From contig NZ_BFAB01000005.1 of the NCBI RefSeq assembly GCF_003402475.1, positions 189,633-253,632 of the forward strand: a stretch of DNA of 64,000 bases, given 5' to 3'. Below are positions 37,773-48,699 of the stretch, in pieces. Both the position numbers and the translations under genes were made by a program. Under the pieces are notes generated by a model. That model saw only the letters and a list, made by a program, of their open reading frames with translations. It did not search any database and was not told the DNA's origin. Position 1 is the first letter of the stretch, and each line of letters starts with the position of its first letter. Source of the stretch: Mycobacterium sp. MFM001. Lineage in GTDB: Bacteria; Actinomycetota; Actinomycetes; Mycobacteriales; Mycobacteriaceae.

Positions 37773-39880
37773 CAGGCCGGCACCGAATCGGTTTCACGGT
37801 CCCAAGCGCGATGCTTGGTCAGCGCGGACGCGAACGCCTCGAAGAAGTCGTCGGACAGGTCGTCGGCGGCCGCCGTGGTCGTCACGACGCCATGGGAGTC
37901 AACAACTTTCGTGTCCTCGGCGGTCTGCTCGGCTATCCCGGCCTTCGGCAGCAACTTGACACCCTCCCCGAAAGCACCCACCGGCTTGTAGTGCTTGTAC
38001 GCCTCGGTGACGAAGTGCATCGCGTACCCGTCGGCGGCCAGTGTCGCCATGGCGTCGGGCCCGCAGGGCAGCACCACCGCGTCGTAGAGCACCGACGCCA
38101 CGCTGCTGATGGCGCGGTCGACGGCGATCTCACCGCCCGAGCCGCCCGACAGGCTGCCGCCGCCGACCGGAGCCAGCACCTCCGGGATGGCGCCGCGCTG
38201 CCGCATCGCCCGGATGAGCCGGTCCGTGCCCGCTACGTCGACACCGTCGGCGGCCAGCACCGCGATCTTGCGGCTCTCGATGCTGTCGGTGGCGGTGTTG
38301 AGTTGCGAAAGCGCCGGCGAGGCAGGCATTTTGTCGTCGACGGGCTGTTCGTCGGGCACCGGCAGCCCGAGTTGTCCTGCGACCTGCGCGGCCAGCTCAT
38401 GGTCGACCAGGTTCAGCTGTTCGACCACCCGCGCCCGGATCTCGACGGTCTCCACGTGGCCGAGTTCGAACGCGTAGGCGGCCACGATGTGTTTGGCCTC
38501 CACCGGCGACATGCTCTTCCAGAACATCCGGGCTTGGCTGTAGTGGTCCTGAAAACTCTTGGCGCGCTGGCGGATCTTCTGCCCGTCCACCTTCTGGGTG
38601 TAGTGGCGGAACACGTCCTCGTCCGCCAGCGCAGGGCAGCCACCGCCCAGCGAGTTCTTGTAGTAACTCGACTTTCCTTTCGGAATGGCGATCTGTCCGT
38701 AGCCGTCGTGCTGGTTGGTGCGGACCTCGGCCACCGGCCGGTTGACCGGCAACTGGGCGAAATTCGGCCCGCCCAGGCGGATCAACTGAGTGTCCAGGTA
38801 GGAGAAATTGCGGAACTGCAGCAGCGGGTCGTTGGTGAAGTCGATGCCGGGCACCACGTTGGCGGTGTGGAAGGCCACCTGCTCGGTTTCGGCGAAGAAG
38901 TTGTCCGGGTTGCGGTTGAGCACCATCTTGCCCACCGGGCGAACCGGAACCTGTTCCTCCGGAATGATTTTCGTGGCGTCGAGCAAATCGAAGTCGAAGT
39001 TGAACTCGTCGCTCTCGGGCACCAACTGCACACCGAGTTCCCATTCGGGGAACTGGCCGACCTCGATGGAGTCCCACAGGTCGCGGCGGTTGAAGTCGGG
39101 GTCCTTGCCGGCCACCTTCTGGCATTCGTCCCAGACCAGCGAGTGCACACCGAGGCGCGGCTTCCAGTGGAATTTCACAAACGTGCCTTCGCCTTTGGCG
39201 TTGACCAGCCGGAAGGTGTGCACGCCGAAGCCCTGCATCATCCGGTAACTGCGCGGCAACGACCGATCCGACATCAGCCACATGATCGTGTGCAGCGTTT
39301 CCGGTTGCAGCGACACGAAGTCCCACAGGGTGTCATGCGCAGACTGGGCTTGCGGAATTTCGTTGTGCGGCTCGGGTTTCACCGCATGCACGAAGTCGGG
39401 GAACTTGATTCCGTCCTGGATGAAGAACACCGGAAAGTTGTTGCCGACGAGGTCGTAGTTGCCCTGGTCGGTGTAGAACTTGGTCGCGAAACCCCGCACG
39501 TCGCGCACGGTGTCGGCGGAGCCCCGCGAGCCCGCGACCGTCGAGAACCGCACGAACACCGGCGTCTGCTTGCCGGGCGTCGTCAAAAATTTCGCGACGG
39601 TGTAGTCGGCAAGCGAGTCGTCGTACGGCTCGAAATAGCCGTACGCGCCCGCGCCGCGGGCATGCACCACACGTTCGGGGATGCGCTCGTGGTCGAAGTG
39701 GGTGATCTTCTCTCGGGCGTGGAAATCCTCCAGCAGGGTGGGCCCGCGCTCGCCGATGCTCAGCGCGTCGTCGGTGTGGTCTACCCGAACACCTTGCTGT
39801 GTCGTCAGGTAACCGGTGTCCCGCTCGACGCGGTATTGGTCGAGCTGCTGCTGCTTGGGATTTGCGTTCTTGTCAGCCAT
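37772..39880 (-). CDS. katE: Large-subunit monofunctional catalase (KatE/HPII type)
   Basis: 702 residues from the ATG with GGAAGGGA upstream. The catalase core is residues 30-500: distal His in VVHARGAGAYGYFE (H73), the distal Asn in VGNNFP (N147) and heme-ligand Tyr in RNFSYLDTQLIRLG (Y361). The C-terminal part from about 550 is the flavodoxin/DJ-1-like domain of the large clade-2 enzymes (KIAVLAADGVDVAGTDRL). It breaks down hydrogen peroxide. M. tuberculosis has no gene of this kind and depends on KatG. It is divergent from two TetR regulators that may control it. Confidence 0.97.
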   Translation of the reverse strand: MADKNANPKQQQLDQYRVERDTGYLTTQQGVRVDHTDDALSIGERGPTLLEDFHAREKITHFDHERIPERVVHARGAGAYGYFEPYDDSLADYTVAKFLTTPGKQTPVFVRFSTVAGSRGSADTVRDVRGFATKFYTDQGNYDLVGNNFPVFFIQDGIKFPDFVHAVKPEPHNEIPQAQSAHDTLWDFVSLQPETLHTIMWLMSDRSLPRSYRMMQGFGVHTFRLVNAKGEGTFVKFHWKPRLGVHSLVWDECQKVAGKDPDFNRRDLWDSIEVGQFPEWELGVQLVPESDEFNFDFDLLDATKIIPEEQVPVRPVGKMVLNRNPDNFFAETEQVAFHTANVVPGIDFTNDPLLQFRNFSYLDTQLIRLGGPNFAQLPVNRPVAEVRTNQHDGYGQIAIPKGKSSYYKNSLGGGCPALADEDVFRHYTQKVDGQKIRQRAKSFQDHYSQARMFWKSMSPVEAKHIVAAYAFELGHVETVEIRARVVEQLNLVDHELAAQVAGQLGLPVPDEQPVDDKMPASPALSQLNTATDSIESRKIAVLAADGVDVAGTDRLIRAMRQRGAIPEVLAPVGGGSLSGGSGGEIAVDRAISSVASVLYDAVVLPCGPDAMATLAADGYAMHFVTEAYKHYKPVGAFGEGVKLLPKAGIAEQTAEDTKVVDSHGVVTTTAAADDLSDDFFEAFASALTKHRAWDRETDSVPA

Positions 39881-39929
39881 TGCGTCCCTTCCCAGATAGG
39901 AATTCCAGCCCTGAGTACCCAAGTGGCGC

Positions 39930-39940
39930 TTTGGCAAACG
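39930..39940. promoter_or_regulatory. Shared TTTGGCAAACG motif, copy 1 (katE/tetR interval)
   Basis: The 11-base TTTGGCAAACG lies in the 194-base interval between katE and the first TetR gene and is repeated exactly before the second TetR gene. GTTTGC half-sites also occur at 39963 and 39980. A TetR operator controlling katE and the regulator itself is a reasonable inference. Confidence 0.45.
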
Positions 39941-40074
39941 GTGCACGCGCACCGCCGCAGGCTCGTTTGCTTGCGGAGTTTGCGTTATTGACGGACGCGT
40001 CGCTCGAGCAAACGGGCCGCGCCTCGCTGAGTGTCTGAAGCCAGCGAATTTCTGATGGAAGTAACATCGACCAC

Positions 40075-40731
40075 ATGCGAACGCCTAGGCGCCGGTTATC
40101 TCCTGACGATCGGCGATCAGAGTTGCTGGCGCTCGGTGCGGAGGTTTTCGGCAAGCGACCCTATGACGAGGTCCGCATCGACGAGATCGCCGAACGCGCC
40201 GGGGTGTCGCGCGCGCTCATGTACCACTACTTCCCGGACAAGCGCGCGTTCTTCGCCGCGGTGGTCAAGGGGCAGGCCGATCAGCTGTTCGAGACCAGCC
40301 ATAACCTGCCGTCGCCGGGGCAGTCGCTGTTCGAAGAGGTGCGGACCGGCGTGCTGGCGTACATGCAGTATCACCAGGAGCATCCACACGCCGCGTGGGC
40401 CGCGTACGTCGGTCTCGGCCGTTCCGACCCGGTGCTGCTCGGCATCGACGACGAGGCCAAGGATCGCCAGATGGAGCACATCATGAGGCGCATCCTCGAG
40501 GTGGAGGGTCCGGAGAACAAGCTCGAACCGGACGTCGAGCGGGATCTGCGGATCATGGTCCACGGCTGGCTGGCCCTCACGTTCGAGGTGTGCCGGCAGC
40601 GGATCATGCACCCGTCGACCGATGCCGACCGCCTCGCCGACGCCTGCGCGCATGCGTTGCTCGACGCGGTTGCCCGGGTGCCCGGGATCCCGGAGCAACT
40701 CGCCAAAGCGGTGGGCCCCGACCAGCGCTGA
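40075..40731 (+). CDS. TetR-family regulator, copy 1
   Basis: 218 residues. The N-terminal helix-turn-helix domain reads DEVRIDEIAERAGVSRALMYHYFPDKRAFF, a standard TetR form. The C-terminal ligand/dimer part is helical (EEVRTGVLAYMQYHQEHPHAAW). It is a close paralog of the next gene; the DNA-binding regions are nearly identical while the ligand domains differ more, so they may read the same operator with different ligands. It is divergent from katE. Confidence 0.93.
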   Translation: MRTPRRRLSPDDRRSELLALGAEVFGKRPYDEVRIDEIAERAGVSRALMYHYFPDKRAFFAAVVKGQADQLFETSHNLPSPGQSLFEEVRTGVLAYMQYHQEHPHAAWAAYVGLGRSDPVLLGIDDEAKDRQMEHIMRRILEVEGPENKLEPDVERDLRIMVHGWLALTFEVCRQRIMHPSTDADRLADACAHALLDAVARVPGIPEQLAKAVGPDQR

Positions 40732-40761
40732 TCGCCGATCCAGGGTTTGCCGGTTGACGCC

Positions 40762-40781
40762 AACGTAATTTGGCAAACGTT
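40762..40781. promoter_or_regulatory. Shared TTTGGCAAACG motif, copy 2, inside AACGT-N10-ACGTT
   Basis: AACGT (40762-40766) and ACGTT (40777-40781) form an inverted repeat enclosing the TTTGGCAAACG (40769-40779) found also at 39930. It is 27 bases before the second TetR ATG, as expected for an autoregulatory operator. Confidence 0.5.
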
Positions 40782-40807
40782 CAACAGCTTCGACGTAGCA
40801 TCGAAAT

Positions 40808-41470
40808 ATGGCAGGGCGCAGGCGGCGGTTGTCCCCGGATGACCGGCGCTCGGAGTTGCTGGCGCTGGGGTCGCAGGCCTTCGGCGAGCGGCCCTACGAC
40901 GAGGTCCGCATCGACGAGATCGCCGAACGCGCGGGAGTTTCGCGTGCCCTGATGTACCACTACTTCCCCGACAAGCGGGCCTTCTTCGCCGCCGTCGTCA
41001 AGGACGAAGCCGAGCAGCTTTACGCGGCGACCGAGAATCCGCCCGACCCCGGAGGCACGCTGTTCCAGCGGGTGCGCGCCGGGGTGCTGGCCTATGTGGA
41101 CTATCACCAGAACCATCCGCACGCCGCCTGGGCGGTGTATGTGCGCGCCGGCCGCTACGACCCCGTCCTGGTCGAAATCGACGACGAGGCCAAGAACCGC
41201 CAGATGCAGCGGATCATGGGGGCGGCCAGCGCGCTGGTGCCCGGAGGAATGAGCAACGGATTCGCCCCGGCCGTCGAGCGCGACCTGCGGGCAGCGGTGT
41301 TCGGCTGGCTGTCGTTCACCTTCGAGATGTGCCGGCAGCGCATCCTGGACCCCACGATCGACGCGAACTATCTCGGCGACACCTGCGCGCATGCGCTGCT
41401 GGACGCGATCGGCCGGGTGCCCGACATTCCGCCGGAGCTGGCCGCGGCGGTCTCGCCGGAGCGACGCTGA
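40808..41470 (+). CDS. TetR-family regulator, copy 2 (Rv3295-like)
   Basis: 220 residues. It starts MAGRRRRLSPDDRRSELLAL and shares with the preceding paralog the HTH DEVRIDEIAERAGVSRALMY and the helix after it. The C-terminal domain has VLAYVDYHQNHPHAAWAVYV, also like the paralog. Position just before lhr matches Rv3295, so this copy is the likely ortholog and copy 1 the extra one. The tandem arrangement points to gene duplication. Confidence 0.93.
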   Translation: MAGRRRRLSPDDRRSELLALGSQAFGERPYDEVRIDEIAERAGVSRALMYHYFPDKRAFFAAVVKDEAEQLYAATENPPDPGGTLFQRVRAGVLAYVDYHQNHPHAAWAVYVRAGRYDPVLVEIDDEAKNRQMQRIMGAASALVPGGMSNGFAPAVERDLRAAVFGWLSFTFEMCRQRILDPTIDANYLGDTCAHALLDAIGRVPDIPPELAAAVSPERR

Positions 41471-41498
41471 TGTCGGTGCCGGTTGGCACCATGGCCGG

Positions 41499-44400
41499 AT
41501 GAGCTCTGACCCGCTGGCCCGGTTCAGCGCCGTGACGCGCGACTGGTTCGCCGGCACCTTCGCGGCGCCGACGCCCGCGCAGGCCGAGGCGTGGGCGGCC
41601 ATCGCCGACGGCCACCACACCCTGGTGATCGCGCCCACCGGCTCAGGCAAGACGCTGGCCGCGTTCCTGTGGGCAATCGATGACCTAGCCGGGTCCGCCG
41701 ACCGCGAGCCGGGCACCCGGGTGCTGTACGTGTCGCCGCTGAAGGCGCTGGCCGTCGACGTCGAGCGCAACCTGCGCGCCCCGCTGGCCGGCATGACCCG
41801 GGTGGCCGAGCGACGCGGCCTGCCCGTCCCGCAGATCAGCGTCGGACTGCGATCGGGGGACACACCGCCCGCACGCCGCCGCCAGCTGATCAGCACGCCG
41901 CCCGATGTGCTGATCACGACGCCCGAGTCGCTGTTTTTGATGCTGACGTCGGCGGCCCGGCAGACCCTGGCCGGGGTGCAGACGGTGATCGTCGACGAGG
42001 TGCACGCCATCGCGGCCAGCAAGCGCGGCGCCCACCTGGCGCTGTCGCTGGAACGGCTCGACTCGCTGACCGAGCGGCCTGCCCAGCGGATCGGGCTGTC
42101 GGCCACCGTCCGCCCGCCCGAGGAGGTCGCCCGGTTCCTGGCCGGTGCGGCGCCGACGACCATCGTGTCTCCCCCGGCTGCCAAGACTTTCGAGCTGACC
42201 GTGCAGGTGCCGGTCCCCGACATGACCAACCTGGCCGACAACACGATCTGGCCCGATGTCGAGGCGCGGCTGGTCGATCTGATCGAAGCGCACAACTCGA
42301 CGATCGTGTTCGCCAACTCGCGGCGCCTGGCGGAGCGACTTACCGCCCGGCTCAACGAGATTCATGCCGAACGCAGTGGTGTCGAACTGGATGCCGCAGG
42401 GAACCCGCAGGTGGCCGGCGGAGCGCCCGCACACCTGTTGGGCAGTGGCCAAAGCTACGGCGCGCCAACGGTCTTGGCGCGCGCCCACCATGGCTCGGTG
42501 AGCAAGGAGCAGCGCGCCGTCGTCGAGGAGGACCTGAAAAGCGGGCGGCTCAAAGCCGTCGTCGCGACGTCCAGCCTGGAACTGGGCATCGACATGGGCG
42601 CGGTCGATCTCGTGATCCAGGTGGAGGCGCCGCCGTCGGTGGCCAGCGGCCTGCAGCGCATCGGCCGGGCCGGGCACCAGGTCGGCGAGATCTCCCGCGG
42701 CGTGGTGTTCCCCAAGCACCGCACCGATTTGATCGGCTGCGCGGTCACCGTGCAACGCATGCTCGACGGGCAGATCGAGACCATGCGGGTGCCCACCAAT
42801 CCGCTCGACATCCTCGCCCAGCACACCGTGGCGGCCGCGGCGCTCGAGCCGCTGGATGCCGACCGCTGGTTCGACACCGTAAGGCGCAGCGCGCCGTTCG
42901 CGACGCTGCCGCGCAGCGCGTTCGAGGCCGTGCTGGACCTGCTGGCCGGCAAGTACCCGTCCACCGAGTTCGCCGAGCTGCGGCCGCGGCTGGTCTACGA
43001 CCGCGACACCGGCACCTTGACCGCGCGGCCGGGCGCGCAGCGGCTGGCGGTCACCTCTGGCGGCTCGATCCCCGACCGCGGTCTGTTCACCGTCTGGCTT
43101 GCCACCGAAAAGCCTTCGCGCGTCGGAGAACTCGACGAGGAAATGGTCTACGAGTCGCGGCCCGGCGATGTCATCTCGCTGGGTGCCACCAGCTGGCGGA
43201 TCACCGAGATCACCCACGACCGGGTGCTGGTGCTCCCGGCGCCGGGTCAGCCGGCCCGGCTGCCGTTCTGGCGCGGCGACGACGTCGGTCGCCCGGCCGA
43301 GCTGGGTGCCGCGCTCGGCGCGTTCACCGGAGAACTGGCCGGCCTGGGCCAGGGTGAGTTTGAAAAGCGTTGCGCCGAATTGGGTTTCAACGACTACGCG
43401 ACCGAGAATCTGCGCCGGCTGCTCGACGACCAGCGCGCCGCCACCACCGTCGTGCCCACCGACACCACCTTGCTGGTCGAGCGGTTCCGCGACGAGCTCG
43501 GCGACTGGCGGGTGATCCTGCACTCGCCGTATGGACTTCGGGTACACGGCCCGCTGGCGCTGGCGGTGAGCCGCCGGCTGGCCGAGCGCTACGGCATCGA
43601 CGAGAAACCCACCGCGTCCGACGACGGCATCGTGGTGCGATTGCCCGACACCGACGGCGCCGAGCCGCCGGGCGCGGAGCTTTTCGTGTTCGACGCCGAC
43701 GAGATCGACCCGATCGTCACCGCCGAAGTGGGCGGTTCGGCGCTGTTCGCGTCGCGGTTCCGGGAATGCGCGGCCCGTGCTCTGCTGCTGCCGCGCCGCC
43801 ATCCCGGCAAGCGTTCGCCGCTGTGGCATCAACGCCAGCGCGCGGCGCAATTGCTCGACGTGGCACGCAAATATCCCGACTTTCCGATCGTGCTGGAGAC
43901 CATCCGGGAATGCCTGCAGGACGTCTACGACGTGCCGATGCTGGCCTCGTTGATGGCTGATATCGCGCAGCGCCGGGTGCGGATGCTGGAGGCCGAGACG
44001 GCGACGCCCTCGCCGTTTGCGGCGTCGCTGCTGTTCGGTTATGTCGGGGCGTTCATGTACGAGGGCGACAGCCCGCTGGCCGAACGCCGGGCTGCCGCAC
44101 TGTCGCTGGATGCCACGCTGCTCGCGGAGCTGCTGGGCCGCGTCGAGTTGCGCGAGCTGTTGGACCCGGAGGTCGTGGCCGCCACGGCCCGGCAGTTGCA
44201 GCACTTGTCGGCAGACCGGGCGGCGCGCGACGCCGAGGCGGTCGCCGACCTGCTGCGGCTGCTGGGCCCGCTGACCGAAGAGGAGGTCGCCGCCCGAGCC
44301 GGCGGCGCCGACGTTGGCGGCTGGCTGGAGGGACTGCGTGCGACCAAACGCGCGCTGACGGTGTCGTTCGCCGGGCAGACCTGGTGGGTGGCCATCGAGG

Positions 44401-45971
44401 ACATCGGCCGGCTGCGCGACGGCGTCGGGGTGGCGGTGCCGGTCGGGGTGCCCGTGAGCTTCACCGAGACGGTCGCCGACCCGCTGGGCGAGTTGCTCGG
44501 CCGCTACGCCCGCACGCATGGCCCGTTCACCACCGCCGAGGCCGCCGCCCGGTTCGGGCTGGGCCTGCGGGTGGCGGGCGACGTGCTGGGCCGGCTGGCC
44601 GCCGACGGGCGGCTGGTCCGCGGCGAATTCACCGGCGACGACCAGTGGTGCGACGTCGACGTGCTGCGGATTGTGCGGCGACGCTCGCTGGCGGCGCTGC
44701 GCGCGCAGGTCGAGCCGGTCAGCACCACCGCCTACGCGCGCTTCCTGCCGGCCTGGCAGCACGTCGGGTCGGCGAACAACACAGGCATCGACGGGCTGGC
44801 CGCCGTCGTCGACCAGCTCGCCGGTGTGCCGCTGCCGGCCTCGGCGATCGAGCGGCTGGTGCTTGCGCCGCGGGTGCGGGACTACTCCCCCGCGATGCTC
44901 GACGAGCTGCTGGCTTCCGGGGAGGTGGTCTGGTCGGGCGCCGGGTCGATCTCGGGCTCGGACGGCTGGATCGCGTTCCACGCCGCGGATGCGGCGCCGT
45001 TGACGTTGGCCGCCGGCACCGAGATCGAGTTCACCGACGCCCACCGCGCCATCTTGGACACGCTGGCCGGCGGCGGCGCGTTCTTCTTCCGCCAACTGGC
45101 TACCGACATCTCCGAGAGCGAACTGAAAACCGCGCTGTGGGAACTGATTTGGGCGGGCTGGGTCACCGGCGACACGTTCGCGCCGGTTCGCGCGATGCTT
45201 GGCGGGGCCAGGCGGTCCCGGCCCGCGCATCGGCACCCGCGTCGTCCACCGCGGTTGAGCCGCTACAGCGTGGCGCACGCGGCGACCCGCGCCAGCGATG
45301 CGACGGTGGCCGGGCGGTGGTCGGCCCTGCCGGCTCCCGAGCCGGATTCCACGCTGCGCGCCCACTACCAGGCCGAGCTGCTGCTGGGGCGCCACGGCGT
45401 GCTGACCCGCGGTGCGGTCGCCGCCGAATCGGTTCCCGGCGGGTTCGCCACGCTGTACAAGGTGCTGACGGCGTTCGAGGACGCCGGGCGCTGCCAGCGG
45501 GGCTACTTCGTGGAGTCCTTGGGCGGCGCGCAGTTCGCCGTCGCCTCGACGGTGGACCGGTTGCGCAGCTACCTCGACGGCGTCGACCCGGAGCGGCCCG
45601 CCTACCGGGCCGTGGCATTGGCCGCCGCAGACCCGGCCAATCCGTATGGCGCGGCGCTGCCCTGGCCGCCCACCGACGGCGCCGCCCGGCCGGGCCGCAA
45701 AGCCGGGGCGCTCGTCGTCGTGGTGGACGGTGCGCTGGCCTGGTTTTTGGAGCGCGGCGGACGGACGCTGCTGAGCTTCACCGACGACCCCGAGGCCGCC
45801 CGCGCCGCGGCGGCGGCGCTGGCCGATCTGGTCGGCGCCGGCCGCGTCGAGTCGATTCTGGTCGAGCGTGTCAACGGCGTGCCGATCCTGCAATTGCAGG
45901 AGTCGACGGTGCACGCGGCGCTGACCGCCGCCGGGTTCGCGCGCACGCCCCGCGGGTTGCGGTTACGGTAA
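41499..45971 (+). CDS. lhr: Lhr-type superfamily 2 helicase
   Basis: 1490 residues, against 1513 in M. tuberculosis Lhr. The helicase core holds APTGSGKT at 45-52, the DEVH box at 166-169, SATVRPPEE and, in the second domain, [15 protein letters not shown] and [10 protein letters not shown] winged-helix and Lhr core follow, then the long C-terminal domain of about 600 residues. It is a 3'-5' DNA translocase that unwinds RNA-DNA hybrids and is linked to DNA repair. The end overlaps nei (TAATG), so repair functions are coupled. Confidence 0.96.
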   Translation: MSSDPLARFSAVTRDWFAGTFAAPTPAQAEAWAAIADGHHTLVIAPTGSGKTLAAFLWAIDDLAGSADREPGTRVLYVSPLKALAVDVERNLRAPLAGMTRVAERRGLPVPQISVGLRSGDTPPARRRQLISTPPDVLITTPESLFLMLTSAARQTLAGVQTVIVDEVHAIAASKRGAHLALSLERLDSLTERPAQRIGLSATVRPPEEVARFLAGAAPTTIVSPPAAKTFELTVQVPVPDMTNLADNTIWPDVEARLVDLIEAHNSTIVFANSRRLAERLTARLNEIHAERSGVELDAAGNPQVAGGAPAHLLGSGQSYGAPTVLARAHHGSVSKEQRAVVEEDLKSGRLKAVVATSSLELGIDMGAVDLVIQVEAPPSVASGLQRIGRAGHQVGEISRGVVFPKHRTDLIGCAVTVQRMLDGQIETMRVPTNPLDILAQHTVAAAALEPLDADRWFDTVRRSAPFATLPRSAFEAVLDLLAGKYPSTEFAELRPRLVYDRDTGTLTARPGAQRLAVTSGGSIPDRGLFTVWLATEKPSRVGELDEEMVYESRPGDVISLGATSWRITEITHDRVLVLPAPGQPARLPFWRGDDVGRPAELGAALGAFTGELAGLGQGEFEKRCAELGFNDYATENLRRLLDDQRAATTVVPTDTTLLVERFRDELGDWRVILHSPYGLRVHGPLALAVSRRLAERYGIDEKPTASDDGIVVRLPDTDGAEPPGAELFVFDADEIDPIVTAEVGGSALFASRFRECAARALLLPRRHPGKRSPLWHQRQRAAQLLDVARKYPDFPIVLETIRECLQDVYDVPMLASLMADIAQRRVRMLEAETATPSPFAASLLFGYVGAFMYEGDSPLAERRAAALSLDATLLAELLGRVELRELLDPEVVAATARQLQHLSADRAARDAEAVADLLRLLGPLTEEEVAARAGGADVGGWLEGLRATKRALTVSFAGQTWWVAIEDIGRLRDGVGVAVPVGVPVSFTETVADPLGELLGRYARTHGPFTTAEAAARFGLGLRVAGDVLGRLAADGRLVRGEFTGDDQWCDVDVLRIVRRRSLAALRAQVEPVSTTAYARFLPAWQHVGSANNTGIDGLAAVVDQLAGVPLPASAIERLVLAPRVRDYSPAMLDELLASGEVVWSGAGSISGSDGWIAFHAADAAPLTLAAGTEIEFTDAHRAILDTLAGGGAFFFRQLATDISESELKTALWELIWAGWVTGDTFAPVRAMLGGARRSRPAHRHPRRPPRLSRYSVAHAATRASDATVAGRWSALPAPEPDSTLRAHYQAELLLGRHGVLTRGAVAAESVPGGFATLYKVLTAFEDAGRCQRGYFVESLGGAQFAVASTVDRLRSYLDGVDPERPAYRAVALAAADPANPYGAALPWPPTDGAARPGRKAGALVVVVDGALAWFLERGGRTLLSFTDDPEAARAAAAALADLVGAGRVESILVERVNGVPILQLQESTVHAALTAAGFARTPRGLRLR

Positions 45972-46716
45972 TGCCCGAAGGTGACACCGTCTGGCACACC
46001 GCAGCGATGCTGCGCGACGCGTTGTCCGGAAAGACTTTGTCGCGCTGCGACATCCGGGTACCGCGGTATGCGACCGTCGATCTGACCGGCCAAGTGGTCG
46101 ACGAGGTGCTCAGCCGGGGCAAGCACCTGTTCATCCGGGCCGGATCGGCCAGCATCCACTCGCATCTGAAGATGGACGGCAGCTGGCGGGTCACGGGCCG
46201 CCGGGCCGACCACCGGGTGCGGATCATCTTGGAGGCGGGCGACATTCGGGCTGTCGGCATCGACCTCGGCGTGCTGGAGGTCCTCGACCGGGAACACGAC
46301 CAGGACGTGGTGGCGCACTTGGGCCCTGATCTGCTGGGCGACGATTGGCATCCGGGAATCGCGGCGGCCAATCTGACGGCCGACCCGCAGCGGCCGCTTG
46401 CCGAGGCGCTGCTCGACCAGCGGGTAATGGCCGGCATCGGCAACGTCTATTGCAACGAGTTGTGTTTCGTCACCGGCCTTCGGCCCACCGCACCGGTGAG
46501 TGCCGTCGCCAACTCGCAGCGGTTGGTCGCCCGGGCGCGAGACATGTTGTGGGCCAATCGTTCCCGGTGGGCACGTTGCACCACCGGCGACACTCGCCCC
46601 GGTCGCCAGCTATGGGTGTACGGACGGGCCGGGCAGGGCTGCCGTCGCTGCGGCACACCGATCAGCACCGACAACAGCGGCGACCGCGTCGCGTACTGGT
46701 GTCCGGCCTGCCAGCG

Positions 46717-46720
<4 letters not shown>
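45971..46720 (+). CDS. nei: Endonuclease VIII-like DNA glycosylase Nei2
   Basis: 249 residues. After Met the Fpg/Nei N-terminus is [10 protein letters not shown], with the catalytic Pro2 and Glu3. The helix-two-turn-helix region [17 protein letters not shown] and a C-terminal zinc finger of CxxC...CxxC form (CRRCGTPIS and CPACQ) are present. It removes oxidised bases and nicks at abasic sites. It follows lhr with overlapping stop and start (TAATG). The last bases overlap the convergent psuG by four. Confidence 0.95.
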
Positions 46721-47637
<917 letters not shown>

Positions 47638-47826
47638 CTTGCGGGAATAGAACGTGCGCCGTGGCGGTTAACCATCGCTGACTGGCCTGTGACCCCGATC
47701 ACCGACGGGGCCCGGGTCGCGGTGTGAAGGATACGAGCGTGCTAACAGTGCAGAACCGCGTCAGCATCAAGGACACATTGCGGACCGTCGCGAACGCCAT
47801 GGCCCACAACAGGAGAGAGAAAGCAG

Positions 47827-48699
47827 CTACGCCGGATCCTGCACCGCTGCGAATTCTGGCGCGAGGCCTCGAGCGCTGCTGACGAAGCGGCGATGAGTAC
47901 CCGTGATCGGGTCGTCGAATTCGAGCGTGTGAGCCAGCAGCTGCAGCGGCCGGCTGAAGTCATCCGGTGCGACATCAATGACCTTGGGATACAACGGATC
48001 TCCGATGATCGGCAGGCCCAGCGAGGCCATGTGCACCCGCAGCTGATGGGTGCGGCCCGTGCGCGGCGTGAGCCGGTACAACCCGTCTCCCAGCGACTCC
48101 ACCAGAGTCTCCGCGTTGGGCGTGCCGGGCTGCTCGACAGCCTGTAAACACCCACGGCGCTTGACGATTCGGCTGTGCACCACTCGCGGGAATTCGACAT
48201 CAGGATCGACGGCCGCCCGCGCCAGATACGTCTTGTGCACGGTGCGGCGAGCGAACAGCGTCTGGTAGGCGCCGCGCACCTCGCGGCGCGCGGTGAACAG
48301 CAGCACCCCGGCGGTCAACCGGTCCAGCCGGTGGGCCGGCGACAGCTCGGGCAGCTCGAGCTCGCGGCGCAACCGCACCAATGCGGTCTGCGCGACGTGC
48401 CGGCCGCGCGGCATGGTGGCCAAAAAGTGCGGCTTGTCGACCACCACGATGTCGTCGTCGCGATACAGCACCGGAATATCGAACGGCACCGGAACTTCCT
48501 CGCGCAGTTCGCGATACAGGTACACGAACGAACCCGCGGGCAGCGCCGTCGTCTCGTCGACCGGAGTGCCGTTGGCGTCGACCACCTCCCGCGGCCGCAC
48601 ACCGAAGCGCGAATTCAGCTCGGCCAGTACCGGTCCGCCGCGTAACCGCAACCGCGCCGGCCCCAGCCCGTCGCGCACCGGCAACGGCGCCGGCCTCAC
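47827..48699 (-). CDS. RluA-family RNA pseudouridine synthase (Rv3300c-like)
   Basis: 290 residues from a GTG overlapping the glpD2 stop. An N-terminal region precedes the catalytic HRLDRLTAGVLLFTA, where the Asp of RLD is the nucleophile of the RluA family. TRTGRTHQLRVHMASLG and PIIGDPLYP are also standard. It isomerises particular uridines in rRNA or tRNA; the target is not predictable from sequence. Between it and psuG are 189 bases with no confident gene, holding a weak CCCCG/CGGGG hairpin at 47693-47710. Confidence 0.93.
   Translation of the reverse strand: MRPAPLPVRDGLGPARLRLRGGPVLAELNSRFGVRPREVVDANGTPVDETTALPAGSFVYLYRELREEVPVPFDIPVLYRDDDIVVVDKPHFLATMPRGRHVAQTALVRLRRELELPELSPAHRLDRLTAGVLLFTARREVRGAYQTLFARRTVHKTYLARAAVDPDVEFPRVVHSRIVKRRGCLQAVEQPGTPNAETLVESLGDGLYRLTPRTGRTHQLRVHMASLGLPIIGDPLYPKVIDVAPDDFSRPLQLLAHTLEFDDPITGTHRRFVSSARGLAPEFAAVQDPA

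Noticed and set aside
37811-39991. Plus-strand frame of 726 codons opposite katE
   Set aside because: Shadow of the catalase gene, with low-complexity His/Arg/Val composition.
41685-45914. Very long minus-strand open frame (1409 codons) opposite lhr
   Set aside because: It is the antisense shadow of the lhr gene: the composition is Gln/Arg/His-rich, no domain is seen and the plus strand has a full helicase.
47739-47882. 47-codon plus-strand frame from GTG in the interval between psuG and the pseudouridine synthase
   Set aside because: No ribosome-binding site and it runs into the end of the opposite gene; too little evidence to call a gene.
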